From positions 1 through 16,309 of the forward strand of contig JAIDJZ010000282.1 of assembly GCA_029051965.1 (NCBI GenBank): 16,309 nucleotides of DNA. The letters are read 5' to 3'. Within the stretch, counting starts at the first letter, position 1. Each line of letters begins with the position of its first letter. Shown here piece by piece: positions 1 to 7,163 of this stretch. The notes beneath the pieces were generated by a model that was not told the origin of the DNA, searched no databases, and saw nothing but the letters and a program-made list of their open reading frames with translations. A program made the position numbers and the translations under genes. This DNA comes from Paramuribaculum sp. (GTDB taxonomy: Bacteria > Bacteroidota > Bacteroidia > Bacteroidales > Muribaculaceae).

Positions 1-250
1 GGGCGGGGTAGGGGATTGCGCAGGAGATGATCGATCGGGCGTTTTCGAGCAGAAGGGCGGGGTTGTCGCGCAGTTCGGGGTAGCGTTCGAGGTAGTCCAT
101 CGATGCGTTGCGGCCGGAGGCGATCCATCGGGCGTAGGCGTCGGATGCTTCTTTGGCGACGGGTCTGATGTCGGCGATGCCGAAACGGACGACACCGGCT
201 TCTGAGAGAATCTCTGAGAGATCAGTGCATTTCGAGGGGGAGGAGTTCAT
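1..250 (-). CDS. queG: Epoxyqueuosine reductase QueG, N-terminal part (cut by window edge)
   Basis: QueG is the cobalamin and iron-sulfur dependent enzyme that reduces epoxyqueuosine to queuosine in tRNA, the last step of queuosine synthesis, in the cytoplasm. Only the first 83 codons are in the window. Translating the minus strand from an ATG at 250-248 gives an open frame that reads EAGVVRFGIADIRP near residues 17-30, RWIASGRNASMDYLERYPEL at 41-60 and LLLENARSIISCAIPYP at 66-82. This is the usual QueG amino-terminal pattern (a G-I-A segment, then W-[I/L]-x-x-G-R-x-x-x-M-x-Y-L-x-R, then P-x-x-L-L-x-x-A-R-S-[V/I]-I). The cobalamin and 4Fe-4S regions lie outside the window. The start overlaps the deacetylase by 29 bp in another frame, so the two are probably translated from one message. 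A start nearer the stop of the deacetylase is possible, but no ATG is available there in this frame. Confidence 0.85.
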   Translation of the reverse strand, partial: MNSSPSKCTDLSEILSEAGVVRFGIADIRPVAKEASDAYARWIASGRNASMDYLERYPELRDNPALLLENARSIISCAIPYPA

Positions 251-842
251 AGCCTTGTGAAAGTAGCCATTCGATTGAGCGTGGTAGGGCGTAGCGGACG
301 TTTTTTTCGGCTTTGAGGGAGTCGTGGAAGACGATTATGGATCCGTTGCGTGCATAGCGGCGGACGTTGTCGAAGACCTCTTCGCCGGTCAGTTTTTTTG
401 AGTAGTCGCGGCTGACGAGGTCATACATGATGATGTTGTAGTGGTTTTTGATAGCGGCGGCCTGGCTCCATCTGAGGAGTCCGTGGGGGGGACGGAAGAG
501 TGGGGAGTCGATCAGGCTGTCGGCTTCCGTGATGTCGCGCATGTAGCGGAAAGTGTCGACTTTTACTCCCTGAAGGTGGTGCATCGTGTGGTTTCCCCAT
601 GAGTGTCCTCTCTGTCTGATCTCGTCGAACAGGGCAGGGGAGCGTCGAACGTTGTCGCCAACGAGAAAGAAGGTCGCTTTGATGCCGTAGGTGTCGAGGG
701 TGTCGAGAATCCAGGGTGTGACCTGCGGGACGGGTCCGTCGTCGAATGTCAGATATGCGACTTTCCGCCTCTTTTTCCGGATTCGCCAGATGGCTTCCGG
801 AAAAAGAAGACGGTAGAGCAAAGGGGGCTGTTCGATAAACAT
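222..842 (-). CDS. Polysaccharide deacetylase family protein (NodB domain, CE4-like)
   Basis: This is a 206-residue NodB-homology deacetylase, a metal-dependent family that removes N- or O-acetyl groups from glycans such as peptidoglycan, chitooligosaccharides or exopolysaccharide. The family motifs appear in order: TFDDGP at 32-37 (catalytic base and metal Asp), a GNHTMHH motif at 83-89 (metal His85 and His89), RPPHG at 117-121 (a variant of RxPYG), and an IIVFHDS motif at 169-175 carrying the late catalytic His173. There is no signal peptide or strong transmembrane segment, so the enzyme appears cytoplasmic or peripherally attached through its basic N-terminus (KKRRK at 23-27). That is unusual for an enzyme expected to act on envelope glycans, although Bacteroidetes carry short cytosolic relatives. 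It starts 2 bp after the stop of the DUF2723 gene and overlaps queG, so it belongs to the same operon. The substrate is not readable from the sequence. Confidence 0.88.
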   Translation of the reverse strand: MFIEQPPLLYRLLFPEAIWRIRKKRRKVAYLTFDDGPVPQVTPWILDTLDTYGIKATFFLVGDNVRRSPALFDEIRQRGHSWGNHTMHHLQGVKVDTFRYMRDITEADSLIDSPLFRPPHGLLRWSQAAAIKNHYNIIMYDLVSRDYSKKLTGEEVFDNVRRYARNGSIIVFHDSLKAEKNVRYALPRSIEWLLSQGYELLPLEMH

Positions 843-844
843 TA

Positions 845-3800
845 TCAGCTGTCCTGCTGGCTACGAGCGACTGCTGCAGCCTGACGTTCGCGGTAGTCGA
901 TCTGGCGTTTGAGGTTGACGCCTTTGGCCGCGAGTTCGGTCATGAGTCTGTCAGTGTCGCCACCTGCGTCGCGGTAGGCATCGATCAGGTCGAGATAGTA
1001 GATCATGTCGATGTAGCGGTCGGTGTTCTGCAGGGAGCTGTATTTTGACGGGCTCAGGCTCTGATAGTAGAGAACGTTGGTTGTGTAGCGGTCGATTTCG
1101 CCGCGCAGAATCTCGCGAGCGAGCTGGCAGTCGGCTTCGTTGCCGGTCGCTTTTCCGATGACGTTGTAGAGGTCGCCGACCTGTGCGCCGATCTGAGTCG
1201 CGAATGGCATTGCAGCTGTCGGGAGTTTCTCTCTCATGAGATTCAGGACGTTGCGGGCTTTCGTGTAGCGGTCTTTGCGGAACGCTTCGGCCGCCGCGGA
1301 GTCGCCACCGGCAATCGAGTCGGCAAATTCGGCTTCGGTCACGAGAGCGATCGAGAGGTCGAGCATTGCCGAACGGTTAGTTGTGACCATGCGTCGTACT
1401 GTTTCGTCGAGATAGACCTGTCCGGGTTCGGTCACTTTGTCGAGTCCTCCCCACTGGAAGCGTTCGGTCACGTTGGTGTACATCTTGTCGGTGTTTACGC
1501 CCATGTCTTGTCCCCGATAGAGGAGGGGGGTTATTTCATAGGCGAGTCCGGTGTTGCGCATGAAGGGGGTGAGTCCCATGTAGCTTCGCTCGGGAACGGT
1601 CATGGCTATGTAAACAGGGCGATTCCATCCGTTGGCTGCGGAGAGGGAGAGCATGTCGAGGGCCATGATGTTGTTGAGGTAGAGTCCGTTTGTCGAAGAG
1701 AAGTCCATCGGAATCGCGTCCATTGCGTAGTAGAGGGGGTTCTTGAGGTCTTTCTCACTGAGGTGTCCGTCTTTGACCATCTGATTGAGGTCGACGGGGA
1801 TGTACATCTTCGGGTGGCGGATGATCGAGATTCCGTAGTCGTTTTCGCGCGCTTCGGGTTCGTAGATTTCTCTGACGGCCTGGAGGGCGGGAACGGTGTC
1901 GGGGGCTGAGAGCTGTGGCACGATGTAGGCAAATCCGAGTTCACCGTAGGCGTAGTCTGCGGGTTCGGCCTGGAGGTCGATTCCGGGTGCGTCGTAGCTC
2001 GGGCGTCGGATCTGGTTGATATACCAGTCGGTTGTCAGATAGGAGAGGTTGACGACTTTGACGTCAGTGCGTACGCCTTCGACTTCCTGAGCGTACCAGA
2101 GGGGGAATGTGTCGTTGTCGCCGTAGGTGAAGATGATCGCGTTTTTGTCGAGGCTGTTGAGGTAGTTCATCCCGAAGTCGCGTGCGGCGTATCTTCCGGA
2201 GCGGTCGTGGTCGTCCCATGTCTGCGAAACGACCTGGATGGGGACGATCAGCCCGACGATTGCGGCGATAGCGGCAGCAATCATTGATTTGCGTGCGAGA
2301 GGGGAGTTGTCGAGGGGTTCGCTGACGGGGCTGTCTTTTGTGTTGTGGATCATGCCGAGGATGAGTCGCCAGAGTCCGGCAACTCCCATGCCGACCCAGA
2401 TCGCATAGGCGTAGAACGATCCGGCGAATGCGTAGTCGCGTTCACGCGGCTGTCCGGGAGTCTGGTTGAGGTAGATGACGATTGCGATTCCTGTCATGAA
2501 GAACAGGAAGAAAACGACCCAGAACTGTTCGATTCCTCTTCTTGAGGTGAATGCCTGCCATCCGAGTCCGATGATTCCCATGATGAGGGGTAGGAGGAAG
2601 AAGGCGTTGTGTCCGGCGTTTCCTTCGCCTTCGTCGTAGGGGAGGAGCGACTGGTCGCCGAGTCGGGGGTTGTCGATGAATGGGATTCCGGAGATCCAGT
2701 TTCCGTGGTTGACTTCTCCGTTGCCCTGAATGTCGTTCTGGCGACCTGCGAAATTCCACATGAAGTAGCGCCAGTACATGTGGGAGAGCTGATAGTTCAT
2801 GAAGTAGCGGAAGTGTTCGCCGAAAGTCGGTTTGATTTTAGGTTGTGTTTCGAGCGAGTTTCCGTTGCTGTCCATGTAGGTTGTTCCCTGTACGGTTGTT
2901 CCTTTCAGTCCGCCGATCCATTCGCTGTAGGCCTGCCGGTGGTCAGCTTCGCCGCTATAGATTCGTGGGAAGAGGGCGTTGAGCTCGGGAGTCATTACAT
3001 ATTCCTTGTGCTCACCGTACATGTAGTATTCATCCTTGTCGGATTCGGATGTCTTGACTTTCTTGGCGTACTGGTCCTGACCGCTTTTGACGATCGGCGA
3101 GCCGGATTCGTCGCGGACGGGCTGTGATTCCATTGTCTCGCCGTAGAAGAGGGGTCTGTCGCCATACTGCTCACGGTTGAGGTAGTTGGAGAGTGAGAAA
3201 ACGTTGTCGGGGGCGTTCTGGTTCATGGGTGTGTGGGCCGATGAACGGATGAGCAGAAGCGCGTAGCTTGAGTAGCCGACGAAGATTACGAGAATGCTGA
3301 TGGCGGCTATGTTGAGGATTCTGATGGGAAGCTGTCGGGTCTTGAAGAGGTAGACGGCAAGGGCAGCTGTCAGGATGAGGAGCGGCCAGATGCCGTGTCC
3401 GATCCAGAAGACTCCGGAGAGGAATGTGCTGATGATGAATGACAGTCTGATTCTCATCAGGTTGTTCTGGCGATATAGCTCGAATATTGTCCAGCAGAAA
3501 GCGGCGACGAGAACGAACGAGTAGATGAGCGCTCCCATGTTGAAGGAGAATCCGAGGTCGTTGACGAAGAACAGCTCGAATTTCTGTGCCATCTTGATGA
3601 ATCCGGGGACGAGTCCGTAGAGGATCAGTCCGACGATAACGAATGAGATCATCAGGGCGATGAGCGATCCTTTGCCGGTCGGGGCGGCCCATTTTCTGTA
3701 GTAGACAACGAGAACGATCGCGGGGATGCAGAGGAGGTTGAGCAGGTGGACTGCGATCGAGATGCCGATAATGTAGGCAATGAGAATGAGATATTTGTCG

Positions 3801-4324
3801 CTGTGGGGGAGGTCGGCTCTGTTTTCCCATTTCAGAATGAGCCAGAAGACGAGAGCGGTGCAGAAGGAGGAGAATGCGTAGACTTCACCTTCGACGGCTG
3901 AGAACCAGAAGGTGTCGCTCCAGGCGTACATGAGCGCTCCGCAAAGTCCGGAGCCGAATATGACGAGCATTTTCAGCGGGGAGACTTCTGTCGCGTCGTC
4001 GCTGACAATGAGTTTCTTGACGAGGTGGGTGATCGTCCAGAACAGCAGCAGGATCGTGGCGGCGCTGAGCAGTCCGGACATCAGGTTGACCATGAAGGCC
4101 ACTTTGGTTACGTCGCCGAAGGCGAAATTGGTGAAGAAACGTGCGGTGAGCATGAAGATCGGGTTGCCCGGCGGGTGTCCGATTTCCAGTTTGTAACCCT
4201 GAAGAATGAATTCAGGACAGTCCCAGAAGCTTGCGGTCGGCTCGAGGGTGAGGATGTAGGTCACGGCCGCGATCAGAAAGCAGAGCCATCCTATTGAATT
4301 GTTGAGAATGTTGTAACGTCTCAT
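845..4324 (-). CDS. DUF2723 family GT-C-type membrane glycosyltransferase (TMEM260/GT117-like)
   Basis: This 1159-residue polytopic membrane protein belongs to DUF2723, a GT-C fold family related to human TMEM260, a protein O-mannosyltransferase. The bacterial members are thought to move sugars from a lipid carrier on the outer face of the inner membrane, perhaps onto proteins, but the acceptor is not established here. The first helix (about 11-27) leads into the family's signature loop, EPTASFWDCPEF at 28-39 followed by GHPPGNP at 49-55; Asp35 and Glu38 are the likely GT-C acidic residues. More helices follow to about residue 360. A long hydrophilic loop spans about 362-570, then further helices lie at 573-660 and 679-700. 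A soluble C-terminal domain contains the conserved GDNDTFPLWYAQEVEG at 735-750. Length and domain order match full-length Bacteroidetes members, so it looks intact. It is the first gene of a run continuing with the deacetylase and queG. The family call is strong; the reaction is inferred. Confidence 0.85.
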   Translation of the reverse strand: MRRYNILNNSIGWLCFLIAAVTYILTLEPTASFWDCPEFILQGYKLEIGHPPGNPIFMLTARFFTNFAFGDVTKVAFMVNLMSGLLSAATILLLFWTITHLVKKLIVSDDATEVSPLKMLVIFGSGLCGALMYAWSDTFWFSAVEGEVYAFSSFCTALVFWLILKWENRADLPHSDKYLILIAYIIGISIAVHLLNLLCIPAIVLVVYYRKWAAPTGKGSLIALMISFVIVGLILYGLVPGFIKMAQKFELFFVNDLGFSFNMGALIYSFVLVAAFCWTIFELYRQNNLMRIRLSFIISTFLSGVFWIGHGIWPLLILTAALAVYLFKTRQLPIRILNIAAISILVIFVGYSSYALLLIRSSAHTPMNQNAPDNVFSLSNYLNREQYGDRPLFYGETMESQPVRDESGSPIVKSGQDQYAKKVKTSESDKDEYYMYGEHKEYVMTPELNALFPRIYSGEADHRQAYSEWIGGLKGTTVQGTTYMDSNGNSLETQPKIKPTFGEHFRYFMNYQLSHMYWRYFMWNFAGRQNDIQGNGEVNHGNWISGIPFIDNPRLGDQSLLPYDEGEGNAGHNAFFLLPLIMGIIGLGWQAFTSRRGIEQFWVVFFLFFMTGIAIVIYLNQTPGQPRERDYAFAGSFYAYAIWVGMGVAGLWRLILGMIHNTKDSPVSEPLDNSPLARKSMIAAAIAAIVGLIVPIQVVSQTWDDHDRSGRYAARDFGMNYLNSLDKNAIIFTYGDNDTFPLWYAQEVEGVRTDVKVVNLSYLTTDWYINQIRRPSYDAPGIDLQAEPADYAYGELGFAYIVPQLSAPDTVPALQAVREIYEPEARENDYGISIIRHPKMYIPVDLNQMVKDGHLSEKDLKNPLYYAMDAIPMDFSSTNGLYLNNIMALDMLSLSAANGWNRPVYIAMTVPERSYMGLTPFMRNTGLAYEITPLLYRGQDMGVNTDKMYTNVTERFQWGGLDKVTEPGQVYLDETVRRMVTTNRSAMLDLSIALVTEAEFADSIAGGDSAAAEAFRKDRYTKARNVLNLMREKLPTAAMPFATQIGAQVGDLYNVIGKATGNEADCQLAREILRGEIDRYTTNVLYYQSLSPSKYSSLQNTDRYIDMIYYLDLIDAYRDAGGDTDRLMTELAAKGVNLKRQIDYRERQAAAVARSQQDS

Positions 4325-4369
4325 GCGCAGAAAAGTGCAGGTAGTTTCGATTGATTACGTTTTGAAATC

Positions 4370-4383
4370 TGCCTTATAAGGCA
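4370..4383. repeat. 14-bp perfect palindrome in the DUF2723 leader
   Basis: TGCCTTATAAGGCA equals its own reverse complement. It sits just downstream of the predicted start of transcription for the DUF2723 operon, between the -7 box and the start codon. It could be an operator for a dimeric regulator or a small leader hairpin; nothing in the window says which. Confidence 0.4.
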
Positions 4384-4392
4384 ATTAATTCG

Positions 4393-4400
4393 CAAAGATA
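4393..4400 (-). promoter_or_regulatory. Bacteroidetes-type -7 box upstream of the DUF2723 operon
   Basis: Read on the minus strand this is TATCTTTG, an exact match to the Bacteroidetes sigma-ABfr -7 consensus TAnnTTTG. It lies 68 bp upstream of the DUF2723 start codon, giving a predicted leader of about 60 nt. No good -33 TTTG is visible at the expected distance, where the sequence is AT-rich. The edge of the fold-back repeat lies only 21 bp upstream, so the repeat occupies the position of any upstream promoter element. Confidence 0.55.
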
Positions 4401-4421
4401 GTGTTTTTTGAGTTTATATCT

Positions 4422-4624
4422 TCAGATAAAGTCTGAATTTAACATGGATAAACATAATTAGGGCGGTTGAAAGTGTTCTTTTGTTTATTCTCTCAAAGGT
4501 CTTTTTCGGTTCTTTCAGAAGATTTTCTCGGTCACGATGCCCGCATCGCTCCCTGCGTCAATCTTCAGAAATCTCCCGAAAAAACCTCTCTGAGAGAATA
4601 AAGTTAAATCCAGACTTTATCTGA
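4422..4624. repeat. Element bounded by 22-bp terminal inverted repeats (21/22 matching)
   Basis: The segment at 4422-4443 (TCAGATAAAGTCTGAATTTAAC on the reverse arm convention) is the reverse complement of 4603-4624 except for one A/G difference, leaving about 159 bp between the arms. The right arm recurs at 4801-4822. The full-length left arm occurs only once; copies 2 and 3 keep just its inner 13 bp. The shape resembles a MITE or an invertible segment. I see no target-site duplication at the ends and no consensus promoter inside. Confidence 0.75.
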
Positions 4625-4628
4625 GAGT
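4431..4628. repeat. 198-bp tandem repeat, copy 1 (fold-back unit)
   Basis: This is the first of two full units with a period of exactly 198 bp. It differs from copy 2 at two positions that I can see: T at 4459 against C at 4657, and G at 4483 against A at 4681. Inside the unit there are nested inverted segments. GTCTGAATTTAAC at 4431-4443 pairs with the segment ending at 4615. The arm at 4484-4509 pairs with 4576-4602. An inner pair lies around 4514-4524 and 4560-4570, and CGATGC/GCATCG at the centre (4535-4548) are separated by two bases. Only about 40 bp (4444-4483) on the left side is unpaired. No open reading frame of interest and no transposase is present. Confidence 0.9.
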
Positions 4629-4826
4629 GTCTGAATTTAACATGGATAAACATAATCAGGGCGGTTGAAAGTGTTCTTTTATTTATTCTCTCAAAGGTCT
4701 TTTTCGGTTCTTTCAGAAGATTTTCTCGGTCACGATGCCCGCATCGCTCCCTGCGTCAATCTTCAGAAATCTCCCGAAAAAACCTCTCTGAGAGAATAAA
4801 GTTAAATCCAGACTTTATCTGAGAGT
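4629..4826. repeat. 198-bp tandem repeat, copy 2 (fold-back unit)
   Basis: The second full unit directly abuts copy 1 and has the same nested inverted arms. By eye it is about 196/198 identical to copy 1. It matches copy 3 without any difference over the 69 bp from 4827 to 4895, so copies 2 and 3 are more alike than copies 1 and 2. That suggests a recent tandem duplication rather than independent insertions. Confidence 0.9.
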
Positions 4827-4918
4827 GTCTGAATTTAACATGGATAAACATAATCAGGGCGGTTGAAAGTGTTCTTTTATTTATTCTCTCAAAGGACTTA
4901 TCGGGTTCTTTCTGCCGA
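4827..4918. repeat. 198-bp tandem repeat, partial copy 3, running into the hydrolase gene
   Basis: The third unit is intact from 4827 to 4895, then diverges. When kept in register with copy 2 (offset 198), positions 4896-4918 still match at 16 of 23 sites, including the run GGTTCTTTC at 4904-4912. This stretch contains the stop codon (4898-4900) and last codons of the glycoside hydrolase gene. The homology therefore appears to extend into coding sequence with decay. Confidence 0.75.
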
Positions 4919-7009
4919 GCCGTCGAAGACGAAGACGGACGAGGCGGGGAGTGTGACTGTCAGGCGAGTGTCGGGGCTGATGGGGGCGTATGTAGCGAAT
5001 CCGTTCAGTTCATTCTGCACTTTGAAAGCGGGAGTGAACGAGACCGGGGTGTTGTCGTAGGCCGGGATGTCGAGCGCTTCGCGGAGGGTGAATGTGAAGG
5101 TTGCGGTGGAAGCCGAGGGGTTGCGGAGGGCGAGAGTCGCTTTTGTGCCGTTCCATGAAGCCCATCCATAGACGTTGGCTTTTGAGCCGTCCCAGGGGTT
5201 TCCACCGACCCAATGGATGTCGGGAAGTACGTCGGCGTTCTTTTCCTGCCATTTTATGCATTCGGCGAGATCGGCCCATAGTGCGCCGTTGTTGATGCTG
5301 TTGAGTAGTTTTGCGTCGCAGTAGAGTTCGACCATTCCGGATCCGCAAGCGAAGGCGCAGCGCATTTCGCGGACAATGCCCTCATAGTTCATCGTTTTCG
5401 AGACGTCGCCTTTTTCGGTCAGTATGAATCCGTGGGTCATGAGGGTGTTGATCGGACAGAGGGGAGAGTTCCGGACGAAGTTCTGATAGACAAGGCGGTC
5501 GCGATATGTGATCCAGCGTTCGCGGTCGTCGCCCTGATCGCCAATAGTGGCCCAATCGGCTTCCTGACGCCAGACGGCATCCGTGAAGTGGAACCAGAAA
5601 GGTGAGGCCCATGTGCCGACGGTTGTGTTGAAGAACATGTCGGGGCGGATTTTGCGGACCTGAGTCAGAATGTCGATTATGCCTTCGGCGTTTTCCTCGC
5701 CGGTGGTTCCGTCGTCCGGTCCTACGGAGCTGAATTGTGCGGATATGCCGTCGAGTTTGAAGAAGTTGAAGTCGTAGTTGTCGACCATGTTCCGGCAAGC
5801 GTCGAGAAACACTTTGTAGTAGGCGGGGTTGCTGAGCTGCATTCCGCCTTTTCCGGCCCAGAAACCGCGACGCAGTTCTCCTGAGTTGCCGTAGCCTCCG
5901 ACTGGACCGAGCCATGTGCCGGTTCCGGAGTTGATGGCCGCAGCGGCGTCGTTGGGTTCGCGGAATCCGTCAGGGAAGTTTTTGTTGAAGGTCCATGTCC
6001 CGTATTCGTCCCATCCGTCGTCCCAAACGAATGATTTGATGTTGGCTCCATGTTTGTCGTAGAGGTTGGTACGCCAGTGGTTGACGACGTCAACGCATTC
6101 GTCAGATGTCATGTGGGCTGCGTAGTCGGGCGAGTTGTTGCGGTCGATGTTGAGTTCGTACCAGGAGTTGTATATCGGGAATGCTCGCCAGGGCACGGCG
6201 CGTTCGCGTTCGCTGTAGGCGAGGACCGAACGACGGGCTTGTCCCGGGGCAATGAGTCCGATGACCGAGCTGATTTCCCATGTTTTGCCTTGCAGAAGTG
6301 TCGTGTGGCGGCTCCAGAGTCCCTGGATGGAGCGGAGGTCGGAGTTGTCGGGCGGCATCCTTTCGACGGAGTTGATTCCGGTCGGGGTTTCGAGTCCGGC
6401 GAACAGTCTGTCGGAGGCGAGGATAGCGCCTCGGGTGTTTCCGACAACGGCGGGTGCGAGTTCGGCGGGTATGGTGTAGGACATCGGGATGATGTTGTGC
6501 ATTTCGACGTCGTTGTTTGCGGTGATGGCAAGCGTGGTTCGGATGTAGTGGGAGCCGTCGCGCAGGATGGCTTTCCAGTCGAATTCGAGGTCGCCGTAGG
6601 TCAGTCTGGCGTAGATGCTCTGGCCGTCGAGTTTCTCGGACGCGACAGTCGCATCCGGATTTCCGGTCAGGGCGGTGTGTCCCCACTCGGTTACGGTCAT
6701 TTCGGATGCGGGGACAGTCGTTGTCCCGTCGCCAAGTGTTATGGTGAAGATTTCCGAACCGCTTTTCAGTCCGAGTTCGGGGCAGCCTCCGAATGTGATT
6801 CTGTTGTCGTTGTTGACGAAGGATGCGTTGAGCAGTCGGTTGCTCAGTGTCAGCGTGCCGTCGGATTGAGACAGAGAGGCGGCGCCTGCCTGCTGCTGCT
6901 GAGGGAAGAAGACGGCCTGAGCAGATGCTCCATTGGGTTGGAACATACTCGACGTGGCTAGCAGACAGAGGGATATGAGTATTTTCTGCAGAAAGGAGGG
7001 CGTTTGCAT
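4898..7009 (-). CDS. Secreted glycoside hydrolase, alpha-galactosidase superfamily (GH36/clan GH-D-like)
   Basis: This 703-residue protein starts with a Sec signal peptide: a basic start, a hydrophobic core at about 10-20, and a probable cleavage after GASA at 27-30. It should therefore work in the periplasm or outside the cell. An N-terminal beta-rich domain (about 45-270) precedes a TIM-barrel region with SFVWDDGWDEYG at 326-337 and FFKLDG at 416-421. The K-x-D form is the nucleophile motif of GH36/GH27-type retaining alpha-galactosidases, making Asp420 the likely nucleophile. The acid/base is probably one of the Asp residues in EADWATIGDQGDD at 483-495, but I cannot fix which. A beta-sandwich-like C-terminal domain follows from about 600. 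Related Bacteroidetes proteins are often misnamed 'enterotoxin'. No SusC/SusD, regulator or other carbohydrate-active enzyme sits beside it, so the substrate is unknown. It has its own promoter, and its 3' end abuts the tandem repeat array. Confidence 0.72.
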   Translation of the reverse strand: MQTPSFLQKILISLCLLATSSMFQPNGASAQAVFFPQQQQAGAASLSQSDGTLTLSNRLLNASFVNNDNRITFGGCPELGLKSGSEIFTITLGDGTTTVPASEMTVTEWGHTALTGNPDATVASEKLDGQSIYARLTYGDLEFDWKAILRDGSHYIRTTLAITANNDVEMHNIIPMSYTIPAELAPAVVGNTRGAILASDRLFAGLETPTGINSVERMPPDNSDLRSIQGLWSRHTTLLQGKTWEISSVIGLIAPGQARRSVLAYSERERAVPWRAFPIYNSWYELNIDRNNSPDYAAHMTSDECVDVVNHWRTNLYDKHGANIKSFVWDDGWDEYGTWTFNKNFPDGFREPNDAAAAINSGTGTWLGPVGGYGNSGELRRGFWAGKGGMQLSNPAYYKVFLDACRNMVDNYDFNFFKLDGISAQFSSVGPDDGTTGEENAEGIIDILTQVRKIRPDMFFNTTVGTWASPFWFHFTDAVWRQEADWATIGDQGDDRERWITYRDRLVYQNFVRNSPLCPINTLMTHGFILTEKGDVSKTMNYEGIVREMRCAFACGSGMVELYCDAKLLNSINNGALWADLAECIKWQEKNADVLPDIHWVGGNPWDGSKANVYGWASWNGTKATLALRNPSASTATFTFTLREALDIPAYDNTPVSFTPAFKVQNELNGFATYAPISPDTRLTVTLPASSVFVFDGSAERTR

Positions 7010-7053
7010 GTGGTTTTTAATGGTTGATTAAAGTTGTTGTTTGGATTATTCTA

Positions 7054-7061
7054 CAAAATTA
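7054..7061 (-). promoter_or_regulatory. Bacteroidetes-type -7 box upstream of the glycoside hydrolase
   Basis: On the minus strand this reads TAATTTTG, fitting TAnnTTTG. It is 44 bp upstream of the hydrolase ATG, with an AT-rich leader of roughly 38 nt. No clear -33 TTTG is visible at the best spacing. The surrounding stretch (7035-7085) is strongly AT-rich compared with the coding DNA on both sides, which suits a promoter. Confidence 0.5.
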
Positions 7062-7163
7062 AAAATAAAAATACAAATAATAAGTTGAAAGCAAGAGTGT
7101 GGTGGCGGGCTGTCATTCGGTCGTTCCGGAAACGATGTGTTTTATTCTCTTAATGAGGCTGGT

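Noticed and set aside
603..884. Open frame on the plus strand opposite the deacetylase and DUF2723 genes.
   Set aside because: It is antisense to well-supported genes, has no recognisable domain and has shadow-type composition. The same holds for the plus-strand frame at 6050-6961 opposite the hydrolase.
4422..4895. Insertion sequence.
   Set aside because: The units have no transposase reading frame and no target-site duplication is visible. At most it is a non-autonomous element.
4422..4918. CRISPR array, because of the regular repeats.
   Set aside because: The period is 198 bp with no variable spacers and there are no cas genes.
7121..7135. Short hairpin TCGTT/AACGA between the YgjP-like gene and the hydrolase promoter, considered as a terminator.
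   Set aside because: The stem is only 5 bp and no T-run follows on the minus strand.
7141..7150. TTTATTCTCT just beyond the YgjP-like gene's stop matches the start of the repeat's long arm beside the hydrolase stop.
   Set aside because: Only 10 bases match and the following sequence differs. Chance is likely in AT-rich DNA, so I do not count it as another repeat copy.
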